Of a stretch of 25,443 nt of DNA, positions 1 to 9,370 are shown one piece after another; the stretch's first letter is position 1; every line of letters begins with the position of its first letter. The notes beneath the pieces were generated by a model. That model worked only from the letters and a program-made list of their open reading frames with translations. It ran no database searches and was not told the origin of the DNA. Source of the DNA: Euprymna scolopes (lineage: Eukaryota; Mollusca; Cephalopoda; Sepiida; Sepiolidae); NCBI GenBank assembly GCA_024364805.1, contig CM044501.1:36729044-36754486 (forward strand). Reading direction: 5' to 3'. The position numbers and the translations under genes are program-made.

Positions 1-779
1 TATTATACAAATATTATTGGTTACATATGTGCATACATATCCCAATTCAAGGATAACATCTCATCAGACCAAAAAATAATTGATATTGAAACTGGAGTCC
101 AAATTACATTAGTTTTATAGGATATTTGGGTGTGGTTTACGTTTTGGAAGAAAGTGGGGTGTATGCTTGTTGAATGTGAGCAGTAGGGGTTTTTGAAGGG
201 AGGTGTGGTGAAAGAAGGGAGTAGTGGTATTCATCAAAAGATCTCTTTTTGGTGCCTTCTCATTAGCTGTTTTGGGTCACGTGATGTAAACAAAGAAAAT
301 CAATGTTTTCCTGATTGGTAAAGTTACCGAATTTTGTCAGATTGGAAAATATCTCTGAGTGAATTAGTTCAGGTTTTTTAGGTCTTCAGGGATGAATTTT
401 CTACTTTGAAAAATGTTTTTTCGTTAAAATCTTTGTCTCCTTTTAAGTAAACTCGATATATTGAGAAGAAATAGAAATGCATAATATATTAACAACGTGA
501 GACGATTGATCTCAAAACTGATTTATTTGAGCTTTTGATATCTTTTTGTAAAAAAACTTTCTACCGGGAAATTAACCTGAATAACAGATTAAATATTCTG
601 ACAGAGATTAAAAATATTAAGAAAAATTGAAATATTGCAATATTTGTTTTAAAATATTTTTGAAAGAGGTCAAAAATATTAAAAAAATATTTTCAGTAAG
701 TCTTAAATGGCATTCTTATAAGGAAAATTTAACTGTCAGATAAATGTTATATCGCATATTCCTCCATATTTACATGAAT
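1..779. other. AT-rich non-coding sequence
   Basis: I see no gene, RNA or recognisable mobile element here. The stretch is AT-rich with short homopolymer runs and several AAATATT-type words around 590-700. It has one CACGTG box near 278 and a CCAAT-type word (as ATTGG) near 315, which alone do not support a promoter. It lies downstream of the last visible exon of the minus-strand gene, so it is either the last intron or 3' flank. Confidence 0.5.
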
Positions 780-1740
780 AAACCAGAAACTAGCAGGAGC
801 AGCGACAGTGATAATAATGGCGACGCTTTCATCAACACAATGCAAATGAACACACTAAACACATAGGACAACATCAAAGCCTATTTTTTTATGTATACAC
901 ATCAACAGAATAATTTGCACCTCACTTCAATAAAAAAAACTGCCAGAGGAAGCTGCACATCAAAAGAAAAATCAAAATACAAAGCACAAACGTCACAGCA
1001 GACGCAACTCCGGCAGCATATAAACACGAATAATTATTTCATGAAACACTACAACAGTATAACACCTACTAGAATATATTCACAACTTTATTAGCTTTAA
1101 ATTGATATAACACGTATACAAATAACAAACAGACGACTCCCTACAACACATTAAAACACAAAATAAGAAACTCAAATTAAAAGTTAAAATGATAACCAAG
1201 CAATTAAAGCCGGCTTTGCCTACTACTACGTCTGCATCGCGAGTATAAAAAGATCATCTTTTCCACACGCAAACAGATCAACCCAGATCGGCTTCTGTGT
1301 ATCAGCCATGAATCTCGCTCCGTCAGCAGCCAGTGGCAATTAACCCTTCACCAGCGACATCAGCTACTGAGATTACTGTGCCACAGCTGCCGCTGCACCG
1401 CTGCCATCTCACTCGTGATACTGGACAGCAAGCCTTGAAGACTACATCTCTTCCGCCACCGGCACCACCAGATCACCACAGCTCACCAGCCAACAGCTGT
1501 TAACCCCTCGCCAGTGACACCAGCTATTGAAGATCGCCGCACCTATATCCAGACACCAGAATGCTAAGCCACATTCCTGCCATCGCCGCCCTCTACCTCA
1601 GCCTGACAGTAAATTAGGTTGTCGCCGAGTTCGTCTTAACACCCGACCAGCACTCCCACCGACGCCCCGTTACTGCCAAATTATCCTAACACACCAAACA
1701 GTTCGTTTCACGATCGTTTAAACTTTAAATAAAACGTTTA
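780..1740 (+). other. C/A-rich segment with TATA-like box and AATAAA; possible LTR fossil or promoter
   Basis: This block differs in composition from its surroundings: the plus strand is rich in C and A and poor in G and T, then changes abruptly to T-rich sequence near 1745. It contains a TATA-like box at 1244-1251 and an AATAAA signal at 1728-1733 flanked by two GTTTAAAC palindromes. An internal imperfect duplication (1339-1372 and 1499-1533, about 34 nt) sits between them. TATA box, R-like leader and poly(A) signal in this order would suit a decayed LTR, but I found no matching second LTR and no clear target-site duplication. A promoter with a non-coding first exon is an alternative. The short ORFs here match nothing I recognise. 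Confidence 0.3.
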
Positions 1741-2080
1741 AACTCAACCTTTTTGTTTGTCACTTTCTTGCTTTCCATACGCTCAGTTTTGTAATAGATC
1801 TGAAAGTTTTGTAAAGATCTGCAAGTTTGTAGTTTGTGTAACTAGATTATTTAATATTGTTTATTATGAATAAGCGTTATGGTGGCGGGAAAGAACCAGA
1901 CAAACAATATAAGTTTAATGTTAAGTGATTGATTACTCAATCGTTTATTTTAAAAATAAAATTAAGAAAAGCAAAATAAAATGTTCTTCAGTTCAACAAC
2001 ATTTTGTCCCTTCTGTTAAGGTTATTCATTTCAGCATAGTCTTTATCAGCGATAGAGAAGTGTTAATATTCACGTCTTTC

Positions 2081-2325
2081 TTTGTTGATAAAATATGTCA
2101 TGTTATTTCTTGTGGTGGTGTTTTTGATAACAATATTGAAGAATAAGTGCTTGCTTTTCAATGAAAAATGTTCAAGGAAGACAACTTAGCATAAATAATG
2201 ATTTTGTTGATAAAAAATGTCAATATGTTTTATTCCTTGTGCTAGGTGGTTTTGATAACAATATCGGAAAATAAGAATTTGTTTTTTCGATGGGAAACGT
2301 TAAGGAAAGCAACTTAGCAGATTTG
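2081..2325 (+). repeat. Two-copy tandem repeat, 122-bp period
   Basis: Two degenerate copies lie head to tail, beginning TTTGTTGATA at 2081 and 2203. Shared words in the same order include TTTTGATAACAATAT, a G-poor AATAAG stretch, and GCAACTTAGCA / ACAACTTAGCA near each end. The copies differ at many positions, so the duplication is not recent. No coding potential is visible. Confidence 0.7.
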
Positions 2326-3930
2326 TCATTTACTTATTTTTGAAATGTTGTTCCTCTCTCGTTTAGATGAGGCGTTTATTCAGCTGTGCTTCACGGCTTT
2401 GTTGATCCTAACATGGTACAGATTTGTCGTCTGCCGGTCAGCGATATCAAAACTTTTTCTCCCCTTGTGCAAGCTCTCAGGTCTCCTGATGGATCTAGTA
2501 GTGTCCTTGAAGGTTTGTTGATCCTTGTGTTGTAACATACATGAAAAAGGCTGGAGATTTGACCAGTGGTCTGGTGTAGAAGTCAGTATTGACCGGTGGT
2601 AGACCGGTGAAGTTGTAGTACTTCTCATCTCTTGGTGTTAGTCGAGACCCATGGCTAAACTGGCCAGGGTTAAAGTTTGTTGCTTTCCTTGGTCTTGAAG
2701 TTGGATTGTCAACTGACAGGGATTTGTGCAGTGTTTACCAGGCTTTATCGAGCCAGTATCCCTTCGATCAGCTTGGCTCCTCTCTATTTAAACATAAATT
2801 TAGCAGGTGCCTGGCTCCCACGGTAAGTCTTTTCTGTTTGGTCAAATTTGGATTTTGATAGCCAATCAAACTGTTGGAAATTAACCAATCAGAGTTGAGT
2901 ATTTTGGTATTTTGTAAAGATTTGTAAATATTGTTGTTTTTAGCTGCTACTGCTGCTATTATTTGTCATGGTTGGGACTGTCTCTTCTCATTCCATAATG
3001 TACTTGCTGCTACTGCTAATTTGTTGTTTTCTTTGCGAGAAAGCTTCATAAATCGAAATGAGATCTTGTACTCAACTTTGTAACAAAGAGTATTAATTAT
3101 TTCTTGTAAAGATAAATAATAAGAGATAAAAAATATATAAGAGAATGAAGCAAGAAGATTGTTTCAGAATATTCCCTAAAAAGTTAACAAAAAGTTTCTT
3201 GAGTTCAAATGATTTTTATTCGTAACATAAATTTAAAAAGAAAATATATTAACAGAAGATAATATTTTAGCTATTTTAGGCTAGGGTTTTCAGCAATTTT
3301 TCTTTTCAGATTCTAAACAATTTTTTCCCGAGTAAAAGGCGATGCTGAACTGTTTTTCTTAAAGTTTCACCAAAAAGCAAAAAATAAAAAATAAACAAAA
3401 GAACTATTTTCAATAGATTTTCTGACAAATTTCAAGAAGAAAAGAAAATAATAACTCTTTTATAAAAACATTGTTTGCATCCTTCTTTGTAAAGTTTTTT
3501 CAAAGCCAAGAGAGATTTTTATGCTAAAAAAAATGTAGTTTGCTTAAAAAGAAAAAAAGAACGAAGCAAAGAAAATTCATAAAACACTCAAAGCATAGAT
3601 CCAGAATTGTTGTTTCTGTAAAAAAAAAACTTCAAAACTGTGCATAGATTTTCTTTGTGTTAAATATTTATTTTTATCAATCGCATTCGACCTGTATGCA
3701 ATGTCTCTTTTATTATTTGTCTTTTTTTAAAATAAATTTCTTGTTCAATTGATGCACGAGTTATATAATAATTCAAGTGATCATTATTTTTTTTTTTTAT
3801 TCTAATTCAAAGAACAATAAACGGACTTGTTTATTGAAATTTATTGAAGATTAAGCAACGTTTCTTGATTTCAAAATTCTAAATATATTTTTCTCACCAC
3901 CTGTTTTAATAGATGATGTTATTTTTTACC
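2326..3930. other. Non-coding sequence, no recognised gene
   Basis: From 2380 to 2830 the sequence is less AT-rich and has a minus-strand open frame of 82 codons (2380-2628) that I do not recognise. Two CCAATCA words (2862 and 2885) lie 23 bp apart, and a good 5' splice donor word (GGTAAGT) occurs near 2822. Without a start site or homologous protein I do not call an exon. From 3010 to 3930 the sequence is AT-rich filler with many A and T runs. Confidence 0.4.
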
Positions 3931-3956
3931 ATGTCATCCATTGTGCACACAAACGA

Positions 3957-4040
3957 ACATACACACACACAAAAAAAAAACAAACAAACAAACAAACATA
4001 CAAAAAAAAAAGAAACAGACATACAAAAAAAAGTAAACAT
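3957..4040 (+). repeat. A-rich simple repeat (CA, AAAC, ACATAC words)
   Basis: A low-complexity tract of ACAC, then CAAA units, then ACATACAAAA units. It shares its words with the larger array at 4860-5352. It gives rise to a spurious Phe/Val/Cys-rich frame on the minus strand. Confidence 0.8.
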
Positions 4041-4859
4041 ATATAAGTGTAGTGGTACTCAGGTCTGATAAAATCCCTTTTTCCACCACAAATAAAATTA
4101 AAAAAAAAAAAATCAAACGTGAAATAATTGGTGTTTATTTACACAAAAATAACAAGTAACAAACGAATCATTTTTCTTAGATTCCGAAAGGTGTGTCTGG
4201 ATAGACATTTCTTGCAAATGTGAAAGTTATTGAGACTGTTTGTTGTTTTGACAAGAAAAAGCAGAGAGTGTCCTTTGTTTTCTTATCAAGAAAACAGGCT
4301 TAATTTTTCTGTGTGCTAGGAGAAATAAAGAAGAAGGTAAATATCCTTGTGTGCAGTTTAATATCTGCATTATTCACGGTGCGTGCGTGTGGATAAATGT
4401 TTATCTGTCTGTGTGCGTACATGTGGATAATTTTATTTTGTCATGCTGGCAGAAAAAACACGTAGCAACAGAGTCGTTGACGTGAATAGAGAAGTGAGCA
4501 AGCTGTGAGCACAGAGTGATGAGCGCAGAGTAAGGAGCACTCAGTGAGAAACGCAGAGTGAGTGAATTCATTTATTTGTCGATTGGCTCCCAGGCGATGT
4601 GAGAAAAAAGGTTTTGAAAATTAAATCTTTCTTGGAGCGTTGATTGGTTAAAAATGTGCTCTTTTGTCACGTGGTATGCTTTCAACTATGTCCACCAAAC
4701 AAAATGCATTTTAAGTCTTATTACCCGCAAAATTTGCGTGGGCGTATTTTTAAAAAAGTCTTTGCGCCTCTTAAATTCATCTTCTTTTGTTTGCGCACAT
4801 AATTGGGTTTTTATTTATTTATTTGTTATTTTTAGAACAAGAAGTGAATGCATTCGTAG
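4041..4859. other. Non-coding sequence, no recognised gene
   Basis: No gene recognised. A degenerate short tandem stretch of GAGCACAGAGTGA-type words covers about 4490-4562. A CACGTG word (4668) lies close to an inverted CCAAT box (near 4643). The 73-codon frame starting at 4654 has no features of a real protein. Confidence 0.4.
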
Positions 4860-5352
4860 GTTCAATCGCACATGAGCAAAGAAGCATACAAAAAACAAAG
4901 AAACATACAAAAACAAACATACAAATATAACAAATATATAAAAAAAAGAAACATACAAAAAATAAACAAACATATAAAATAACAAACAAAAAAGTAAACA
5001 TACAAAAAACAAACATGTTTATTTTTTATAAACAAACATACAAAAAATAAAACATTAAAAAAAAACATACAAATAACAAACATACAAAAAATAAATATAC
5101 AAAAAACAAACATACAAAATAAGAAAAAAGTAAACATACAAAAACAAACATACAAAAAATAAACAAACATACAAAATAACAAACAAAAAATAAACATACA
5201 AAAAACAAACACACAAAATAACAAAAAACATCAATATACAATACAAAAAAAAACAAACATTTTTATTTTTTATAAACAAACATACAAAAAAATTAAACAT
5301 ACAAAAAAACATACAAACAAACAAACATATAAATAAACAAACAAACAAACAA
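4860..5352 (+). repeat. A-rich minisatellite (AAACATACAAA words) with a higher-order repeat
   Basis: About 490 bp are built from variants of AAACATACAAA and AACAAAC. A longer segment beginning near CAAACATGTTTATTTTTTAT (about 5010) recurs near 5254 with a few changes, so a unit of about 242 bp has been duplicated on top of the short repeat. The many long minus-strand frames across it (Tyr/Val/Cys/Phe-rich) are translations of the repeat and are not proteins. Confidence 0.85.
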
Positions 5353-5390
5353 GATCCACGGAGTTTTAGTAGTATACTGTATTGTTATTA

Positions 5391-5568
5391 GGGCTATGAC
5401 AAGAGAATATTCTTTTCATTATTTTGACTCTCGAGTATATATCAGTTAATATCGTATATATTTTTGGATAGAGTTATGTGTTTCTCAGTTGATTAACTGT
5501 GTCTAACTTTGTCAGATATAAACTCGAGAGCCAAAACAATGATAAAAAATATGCTCTTGTCATAGCCC
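5391..5568. mobile_element. Foldback MITE with about 50-bp terminal inverted repeats
   Basis: The left end GGGCTATGACAAGAG and the right end CTCTTGTCATAGCCC are inverted copies. The match continues with minor differences through the CTCGAG motif on each side, about 50 bp per arm. The centre is short and AT-rich. Flanks read TA on both sides (5389-5390 and 5569-5570); if the ends are taken two bases further out, a TTA duplication is also possible. TA would suggest a Tc1/mariner-derived MITE, TTA a PIF/Harbinger-derived one. It is non-coding and must have been moved in trans. It ends 41 bp from the splice donor of the CFAP96-like exon. Confidence 0.85.
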
Positions 5569-5609
5569 TAATTATTATATGGCATAAGTAGATACTTTGA
5601 ACAACAAAC

Positions 5610-5786
5610 CTTAAGCCCAACATGACTCGGATAAAATGGCTTCACTTCTCTCTTTTTGAGGATTTTTTTCTTTTCAGGCTCCATCTTATTTGTGAAGTAC
5701 GGGTTTGGATCAAAATAGGGTTCAGGATGCATATTCAGCTTGAAAGCAGAGCCTTTCATCTTTTGCTTGTTTTCAGTTTGCTCTTT
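5610..5786 (-). CDS. CFAP96: CFAP96-like protein, third visible exon
   Basis: On the minus strand an acceptor (TTTTCCAG) precedes 59 in-frame codons that start KEQTENKQK. They contain MKGSAFKLNMHPEPYFDPNP followed by YFTNKMEPEKKK and KPFYPSHVGLK. This matches the CFAP96 (C4orf47) family, whose human member has a LKGSPFKLNLYP..YFDANPYFSEK stretch as I recall it, then a Lys-rich segment. The protein is cilium/centrosome-associated; its biochemical role is not evident from sequence. The exon is phase 0 at both ends and joins the preceding exon without a frame change. The donor, GTTTGT, is weak. If it is not used, the frame runs 13 more codons and stops at a TAG (5570-5568) formed at the MITE edge. 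The final exon was not found in 1-5609. Confidence 0.85.
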
Positions 5787-5790
5787 CTGG

Positions 5791-7015
5791 AAAATAATTA
5801 TTTTTTAAATATTTAAACATTTCTTTGCAAACCTTTAATAAGCGATAAAACCGGAAGTCAGAAGCAAAAAAATAAAATCAAGGTTAAGACAAAATGTGTC
5901 CTTTTGGTTGTTGTTCATTTTGCGGTGCCTCAAATCCATTTGATCCAAATTTTATTTCAATAAACCTTTTTTGTGTGTGCGTAAAAATTAAATAAATTTT
6001 CCTGGTTTTTCTAAAACCAACCTTTAATCGTCCTTGTGAATAATTACAAACACTTAGTTTTACTTATAAAATCCTTCTGGAAAGCACCCTGACTGGAGAA
6101 TGCTGACTGAGCCACCTTGACTGGAGAATGCTGACAAGACTACATAGCAATTTTTTAAAAGGTCAGAGTGCGCCTCCTTTAGGGGTATTAGCTAGACTCT
6201 CTCTACCTTACAACCTTATTCTACATCTTCCTGCAGTGAGAATAAGTAAATAACAGTGATTTGTGGCAGTTGTGGCCCCTAAAATCATGACGCATACTTC
6301 TGTAACATACTTTTGCTAATATACTTTTTGTTAACTATACCACTGTGTTTGTCTTGATTAGTAACAATATCCAAGGCTACAAGAAGATATCTTAAATGAC
6401 AAACAAGAAAATATTTCTTGGATCATTATTTCTCACCCTTTCAATTTTCAATTCAAATTTGTCTTTCCTCCCATTTCCACTTTAGCAATGCTCCCCAAGC
6501 CCTGATTTTATTTAGTTTGTTATACTGTTGTACAAAAACGCAATCAATTTTTTTTTTCTTAGAAAATCAATAATCTCCTCTTTCTTTATTAAGTAAAACT
6601 TGTTCAAACCATCTCTGGCCACGGTTGTTGCATCATAATTTCATAGAATCTTTAATTACACTGATCAACAGTGAACATGGTTTTTACATGTGAACATGTC
6701 CATCTTACTAATTTCATAGCACTGATTTCACTTTTTGGTACTCATTTTTTGCATTCTTTTAATCTCAAGTGAAAGTGCTCACCACACACTTTAATGGATT
6801 TCAATGATGCCACATTTCTGAATGCACTAACTAAAAATTTACACCTTCTGCATATGTTCACAATCTGATGAAAGTTTTGTACTTATATAAATTTGGGTAT
6901 GTGTATATGTTTATGCATTTCTATGTACTAGATCTATTCCTAAACTAATTAACTGATCATTATAGTTTTGGGAGCACCTCTCATTTGAAAATTAAAACAT
7001 TTTAGATTTGCATTG
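5791..7015. other. Intron sequence, no element recognised
   Basis: This is part of the 3.9-kb intron between the 9.7-kb and 5.7-kb exons. It is AT-rich. A small 28-bp-period duplication (TGACTGGAGAATGCTGAC at 6090 and 6118) is the only repeat I noticed. No RNA gene was seen. Confidence 0.5.
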
Positions 7016-7019
7016 AAGA

Positions 7020-7270
7020 ACTCTGGCAAAAGAATTGACCTGTAGAATTATCGACCAATAATCTTCTCTTGCTTTTCACTAAAACTTTTGAATCATTAAC
7101 CAATCTAGCAATAGTTCACCACCTTGAAAATGCTAAAATTCTCTCTCACCAACAAGATGGATTTAGACAATCCTGTTCTATTGCAAATATCCTAACAGTC
7201 ATCTCTGAACGTATATACCATACACTGGATAATGCAGTTGAAGCTATGGCGGTCATGTTTAATATATTCA
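7020..7270 (+). mobile_element. LINE (non-LTR retrotransposon) reverse-transcriptase fragment
   Basis: The translation contains NYRPI, then an FTKTFESL / HHLENAKILSHQQDGFRQS / ANILTVISERIY series. This order is the N-terminal part of the RT domain in Jockey/CR1-type LINEs, where NYRPISLL..., QYGFR and a TVISE-like helix are conserved. The usual catalytic YADD lies further downstream and is absent. The coding match ends where the dispersed repeat at 7273 starts. A frame change lies between NYRPI (near 7050) and the following segment, and a stop codon sits just before NYRPI. It is a dead fragment within a host intron. Confidence 0.75.
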
Positions 7271-7272
7271 GA

Positions 7273-7411
7273 GGCCCTATTTTCTTTTTTAAAATATTCA
7301 GGGGCTTTTGTAAACATGCACAATGATGCATGTTTAGTGGGATGCATACATGCATATGCTGCAGATTGCAGACCTGTTAAGAGAAATTTGTTGGCATCTT
7401 TGAAATAGTAA
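7273..7411 (+). repeat. Dispersed repeat, copy A
   Basis: Starting at GGCCCTATTTTCTTTT and ending near CATCTTTGAAATAGTAA, this segment recurs at 9218-9370 at roughly 90% identity over shared positions. It contains a hairpin, AAACATGCA / TGCATGTTT with a 6-nt spacer, and a run of overlapping ATGCAT words. Copy A sits at the broken end of a LINE fragment, which suggests that it inserted there. The family is unknown to me. It could be a short SINE or a MITE with eroded ends. Confidence 0.75.
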
Positions 7412-8017
7412 TGTTTTCTTGACTACAACATGTTATGTTGCAATTGTGAGCCACGTGTCTTAAAAATAAATTACAGATTCGAAACCCCTTGGATAGTAGA
7501 TTTTATTGTTTAACCATTTATTTTGTCTAGTATCTATATATATATTCCAGCAGAGTGAACACAGGGTGGACCTTAAACTGATGGACTGTTTGTGTTTTGT
7601 TGGGAGATATGTTTATCCTTTTTTTGTAAGTCTGTTTTTTGGTGCAAAAAAAAAAAAAAGTAAATGAATTCATTACTATATATAGTTTAAAAAAAAAAAA
7701 GGTAGAAAATGTTGTTATGAACGCCTGGGGCCAAGTGCAACCATTGAGGTCTGTTGTGAAGGTGGTGACTGACAAGTCCATTTTTTTGTGTGATACTATC
7801 AACGCCCCCTACCCCAGTGGTAGGAATAAAAAAAAAATGAGGAAAAAAATATAAAAATAAACTTAGCAGCAGTACAATGAAGAGGAAGTTGTTTACCAAT
7901 GCATAGAAAGAGAATTAAAATATGATTGTTAATCAAAGCAGTGAACAGGAACGAAAGGACCAGATATATTTTTAGAGTCATTTTACAGACACTTTTAAAT
8001 GTGGCAGTGGGTTTTGC
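7412..8017. other. Intron sequence, no element recognised
   Basis: AT-rich intron with two A runs (about 7646 and 7689). There is a small hairpin CCTACC / GGTAGG near 7808-7824. Overlapping frames on both strands are low-complexity. A B-box-like word (GATTCGAAACCC near 7477) has no A-box or cloverleaf around it. Confidence 0.4.
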
Positions 8018-8213
8018 GACAGTTGGAAACAGTTGCAAAGTCTTGAGTTTGCAACTGTTGACAGCAGTTAGAGTTGAGGAGAGTCTCCAGTTAGACACAA
8101 CTGAACACAAGCTGTGGCTTGGAGCAGTTGGGAAAATTAACTGATCAACCAACTGACAAACATAGTCTTGGCAGACGACTAAGACGTGAGCTTTATAGAG
8201 TCGATGGTGCAAC
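8018..8213. promoter_or_regulatory. Cluster of seven CAACTG/CAGTTG (MYB-type) words around a 12-bp hairpin
   Basis: Seven copies of CAACTG or its complement CAGTTG fall within about 200 bp (near 8018, 8030, 8052, 8098, 8125, 8152 and 8207). CAACTG fits the animal MYB site YAACKG. Two of the copies form the arms of a perfect inverted repeat, AACAGTTGCAAA (8028-8039) and TTTGCAACTGTT (8048-8059), with an 8-nt spacer. Chance expectation for a 6-mer and its complement in 200 bp is about 0.1. The cluster could be an intronic enhancer or a relic of a repeat. No conservation data are available, so the regulatory reading is inference. Confidence 0.35.
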
Positions 8214-8423
8214 TGATATTTACAAAATATGTCAGAGTTTATGTTTCTGTATTTTATTTTATTTCATTTTTATACTAATGAACGTTTCGGGAGCTGCCAA
8301 TATGAGAGATGACAACATGGTCAAAAAAGAAGACTACAGAAACAGCGTTGGGATTGGCGGCGATGTTGTTGAGTGGCGTAACAAATAAGATGGATAGAGG
8401 TGTTGAATCTCTACGGTTCCAGG

Positions 8424-8864
8424 TGAGCATTGTCTGTATATAATGGTTTCAATCAAGCAGGCCAGGGGTTTAGTTGGCCAAAAACGTGGTGAGACAACAA
8501 TAACTATGGAAGGCAATAATGTATGGGGATACAGTTACGAGACTCAGCATTCCTATCCCATTGCGGTTAATAACCTGAAGAAGGCCAGGGGATGAACTGG
8601 CCGCAACGTGGTGAAGTAACAGCAACTATGGAAGGTAATAATGTATGGGGATACAGTTACAAGACCCAGCATTCCTATCCCATTGCAGTTAATCACCTGA
8701 AGAAGGCCAGGGGATGAACTGGCCGAAACGTAGTGAAGCAACAGCAACTATGGAAGGCAATAATGTATGGGGATACAGTTACAAGACTCAGCATTCCTAT
8801 CCCATTGCAGTTAATCACCTGAAGAAGGCCAGGGGATGAACTGGCCGAAATGTGGTGAAGCAAC
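8424..8864 (+). repeat. Tandem array, 122-bp period, units carrying a hammerhead-like core
   Basis: GTATGGGGATACAG starts units at 8521, 8643 and 8765, exactly 122 bp apart. A degenerate leading unit begins near 8424 and the last unit is incomplete. Each unit contains CCTGAAGAAGGCCAG, a short loop, CTGGCC and GAAACGT or a variant, followed by AGCAACTATGGAAGG. Units 2-4 are more than 90% identical; the first is much more diverged and lacks the CTGAAGA word. The minus-strand frames of 64 and 67 codons across the array are repeat translations. Confidence 0.9.
8694..8735 (+). ncRNA. Hammerhead-ribozyme-like motif (best copy of the array)
   Basis: The order matches a type I hammerhead with a minimal helix III: helix I CAC (8694-8696), core CTGAAGA (8697-8703), helix II GGCCAG/CTGGCC (8705-8710 with 8719-8724, 8-nt loop), GAA (8725-8727), the self-complementary ACGT (8728-8731) as a dimer-type helix III, an A at the cleavage position (8732), and GTG (8733-8735) closing helix I. 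Against it: there is one extra A (8704) between core and helix II, helix I is only 3 bp, and sister units at 8575 and 8819 have changes in the GAAACGT part or G at the cleavage position. Short type I hammerheads are known from Penelope-like elements and metazoan retrozymes, where tandem copies are usual. Activity is not shown. Confidence 0.4.
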
Positions 8865-9217
8865 GAAGTAAAGAAGATGAGGATAACAGTCCACAAATAA
8901 ATGAATACACAAATTACTCATCTCAAGGATTCCAACCAAAAAATGATATATAATGGTTATGTTCTTATCATGTGCATCCCATGTGCCTCCCTTCTTTAAT
9001 GTTTTTATTGTTTATACATAAGGAAAACATGCTGCTCTTACACTTTTAAGCTTATATTTGACAATTTATTTGCATAATTCAGTGAAAGAATGATTAAATT
9101 ACAGTTATATTTTTTTTGTAATAAAAAGTTACTAATTAAGAGTATCTTGACTTACTTTTTCATTATTTGATTTTGATGAAATTTGTTTGAGGAAGGAGGT
9201 GGTCTTCTAAAAACATT
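8865..9217. other. Intron sequence, no element recognised
   Basis: AT-rich sequence between the tandem array and dispersed repeat copy B. I see no gene, RNA or transposon end in it. Confidence 0.4.
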
Positions 9218-9370
9218 GGCCCTATTTTCTTTTTTAAAATATTCAGGGGCTTTTGTAAACATGCACAATGATGCATGTTTGGTGGGATGCATACATGCAT
9301 ATGCTGCAGATCGCAGACCTACTAAGAGAAAAGGCCACAAGAAATGTGCTGACATCTTTGAAATAGTAAC
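9218..9370 (+). repeat. Dispersed repeat, copy B
   Basis: Second copy of the repeat at 7273-7411. It keeps the AAACATGCA/TGCATGTTT hairpin and the terminal CATCTTTGAAATAGTAA. Near its 3' end it has about ten extra bases (AAGGCCACAAG region) that copy A lacks, so copy A carries a small deletion there. It lies in direct orientation to copy A, about 1.9 kb away. Confidence 0.75.

Noticed and set aside
2380-2628. 82-codon minus-strand ORF in less AT-rich sequence
   Set aside because: No recognisable domain, no splice signals that frame it and no family memory.
2800-2840. Possible exon end at a GGTAAGT donor word
   Set aside because: No matching acceptor, coding similarity or start could be shown. 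A single donor word is common by chance.
240-4680. CACGTG boxes near 278 and 4668, each within about 40 bp of a CCAAT-type word
   Set aside because: Only two loose pairs, no shared longer sequence and no start site. Chance is sufficient.
4815-5348. Several minus-strand ORFs of 65-120 codons rich in Phe, Val, Cys and Tyr
   Set aside because: They are translations of the AAACATACAAA minisatellite in every frame.
4860-5352. CRISPR-like regular spacing
   Set aside because: Repeats are short, variable and low-complexity, with no unique spacers, in an animal-type genome.
7470-7500. tRNA B-box-like GATTCGAAACCC
   Set aside because: No A-box at the right spacing and no acceptor or anticodon stems.
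8334-8896. Minus-strand ORFs with a repeated ASSSPGLLQVINCNG word
   Set aside because: They come from the 122-bp tandem repeat and not from a repeat protein.
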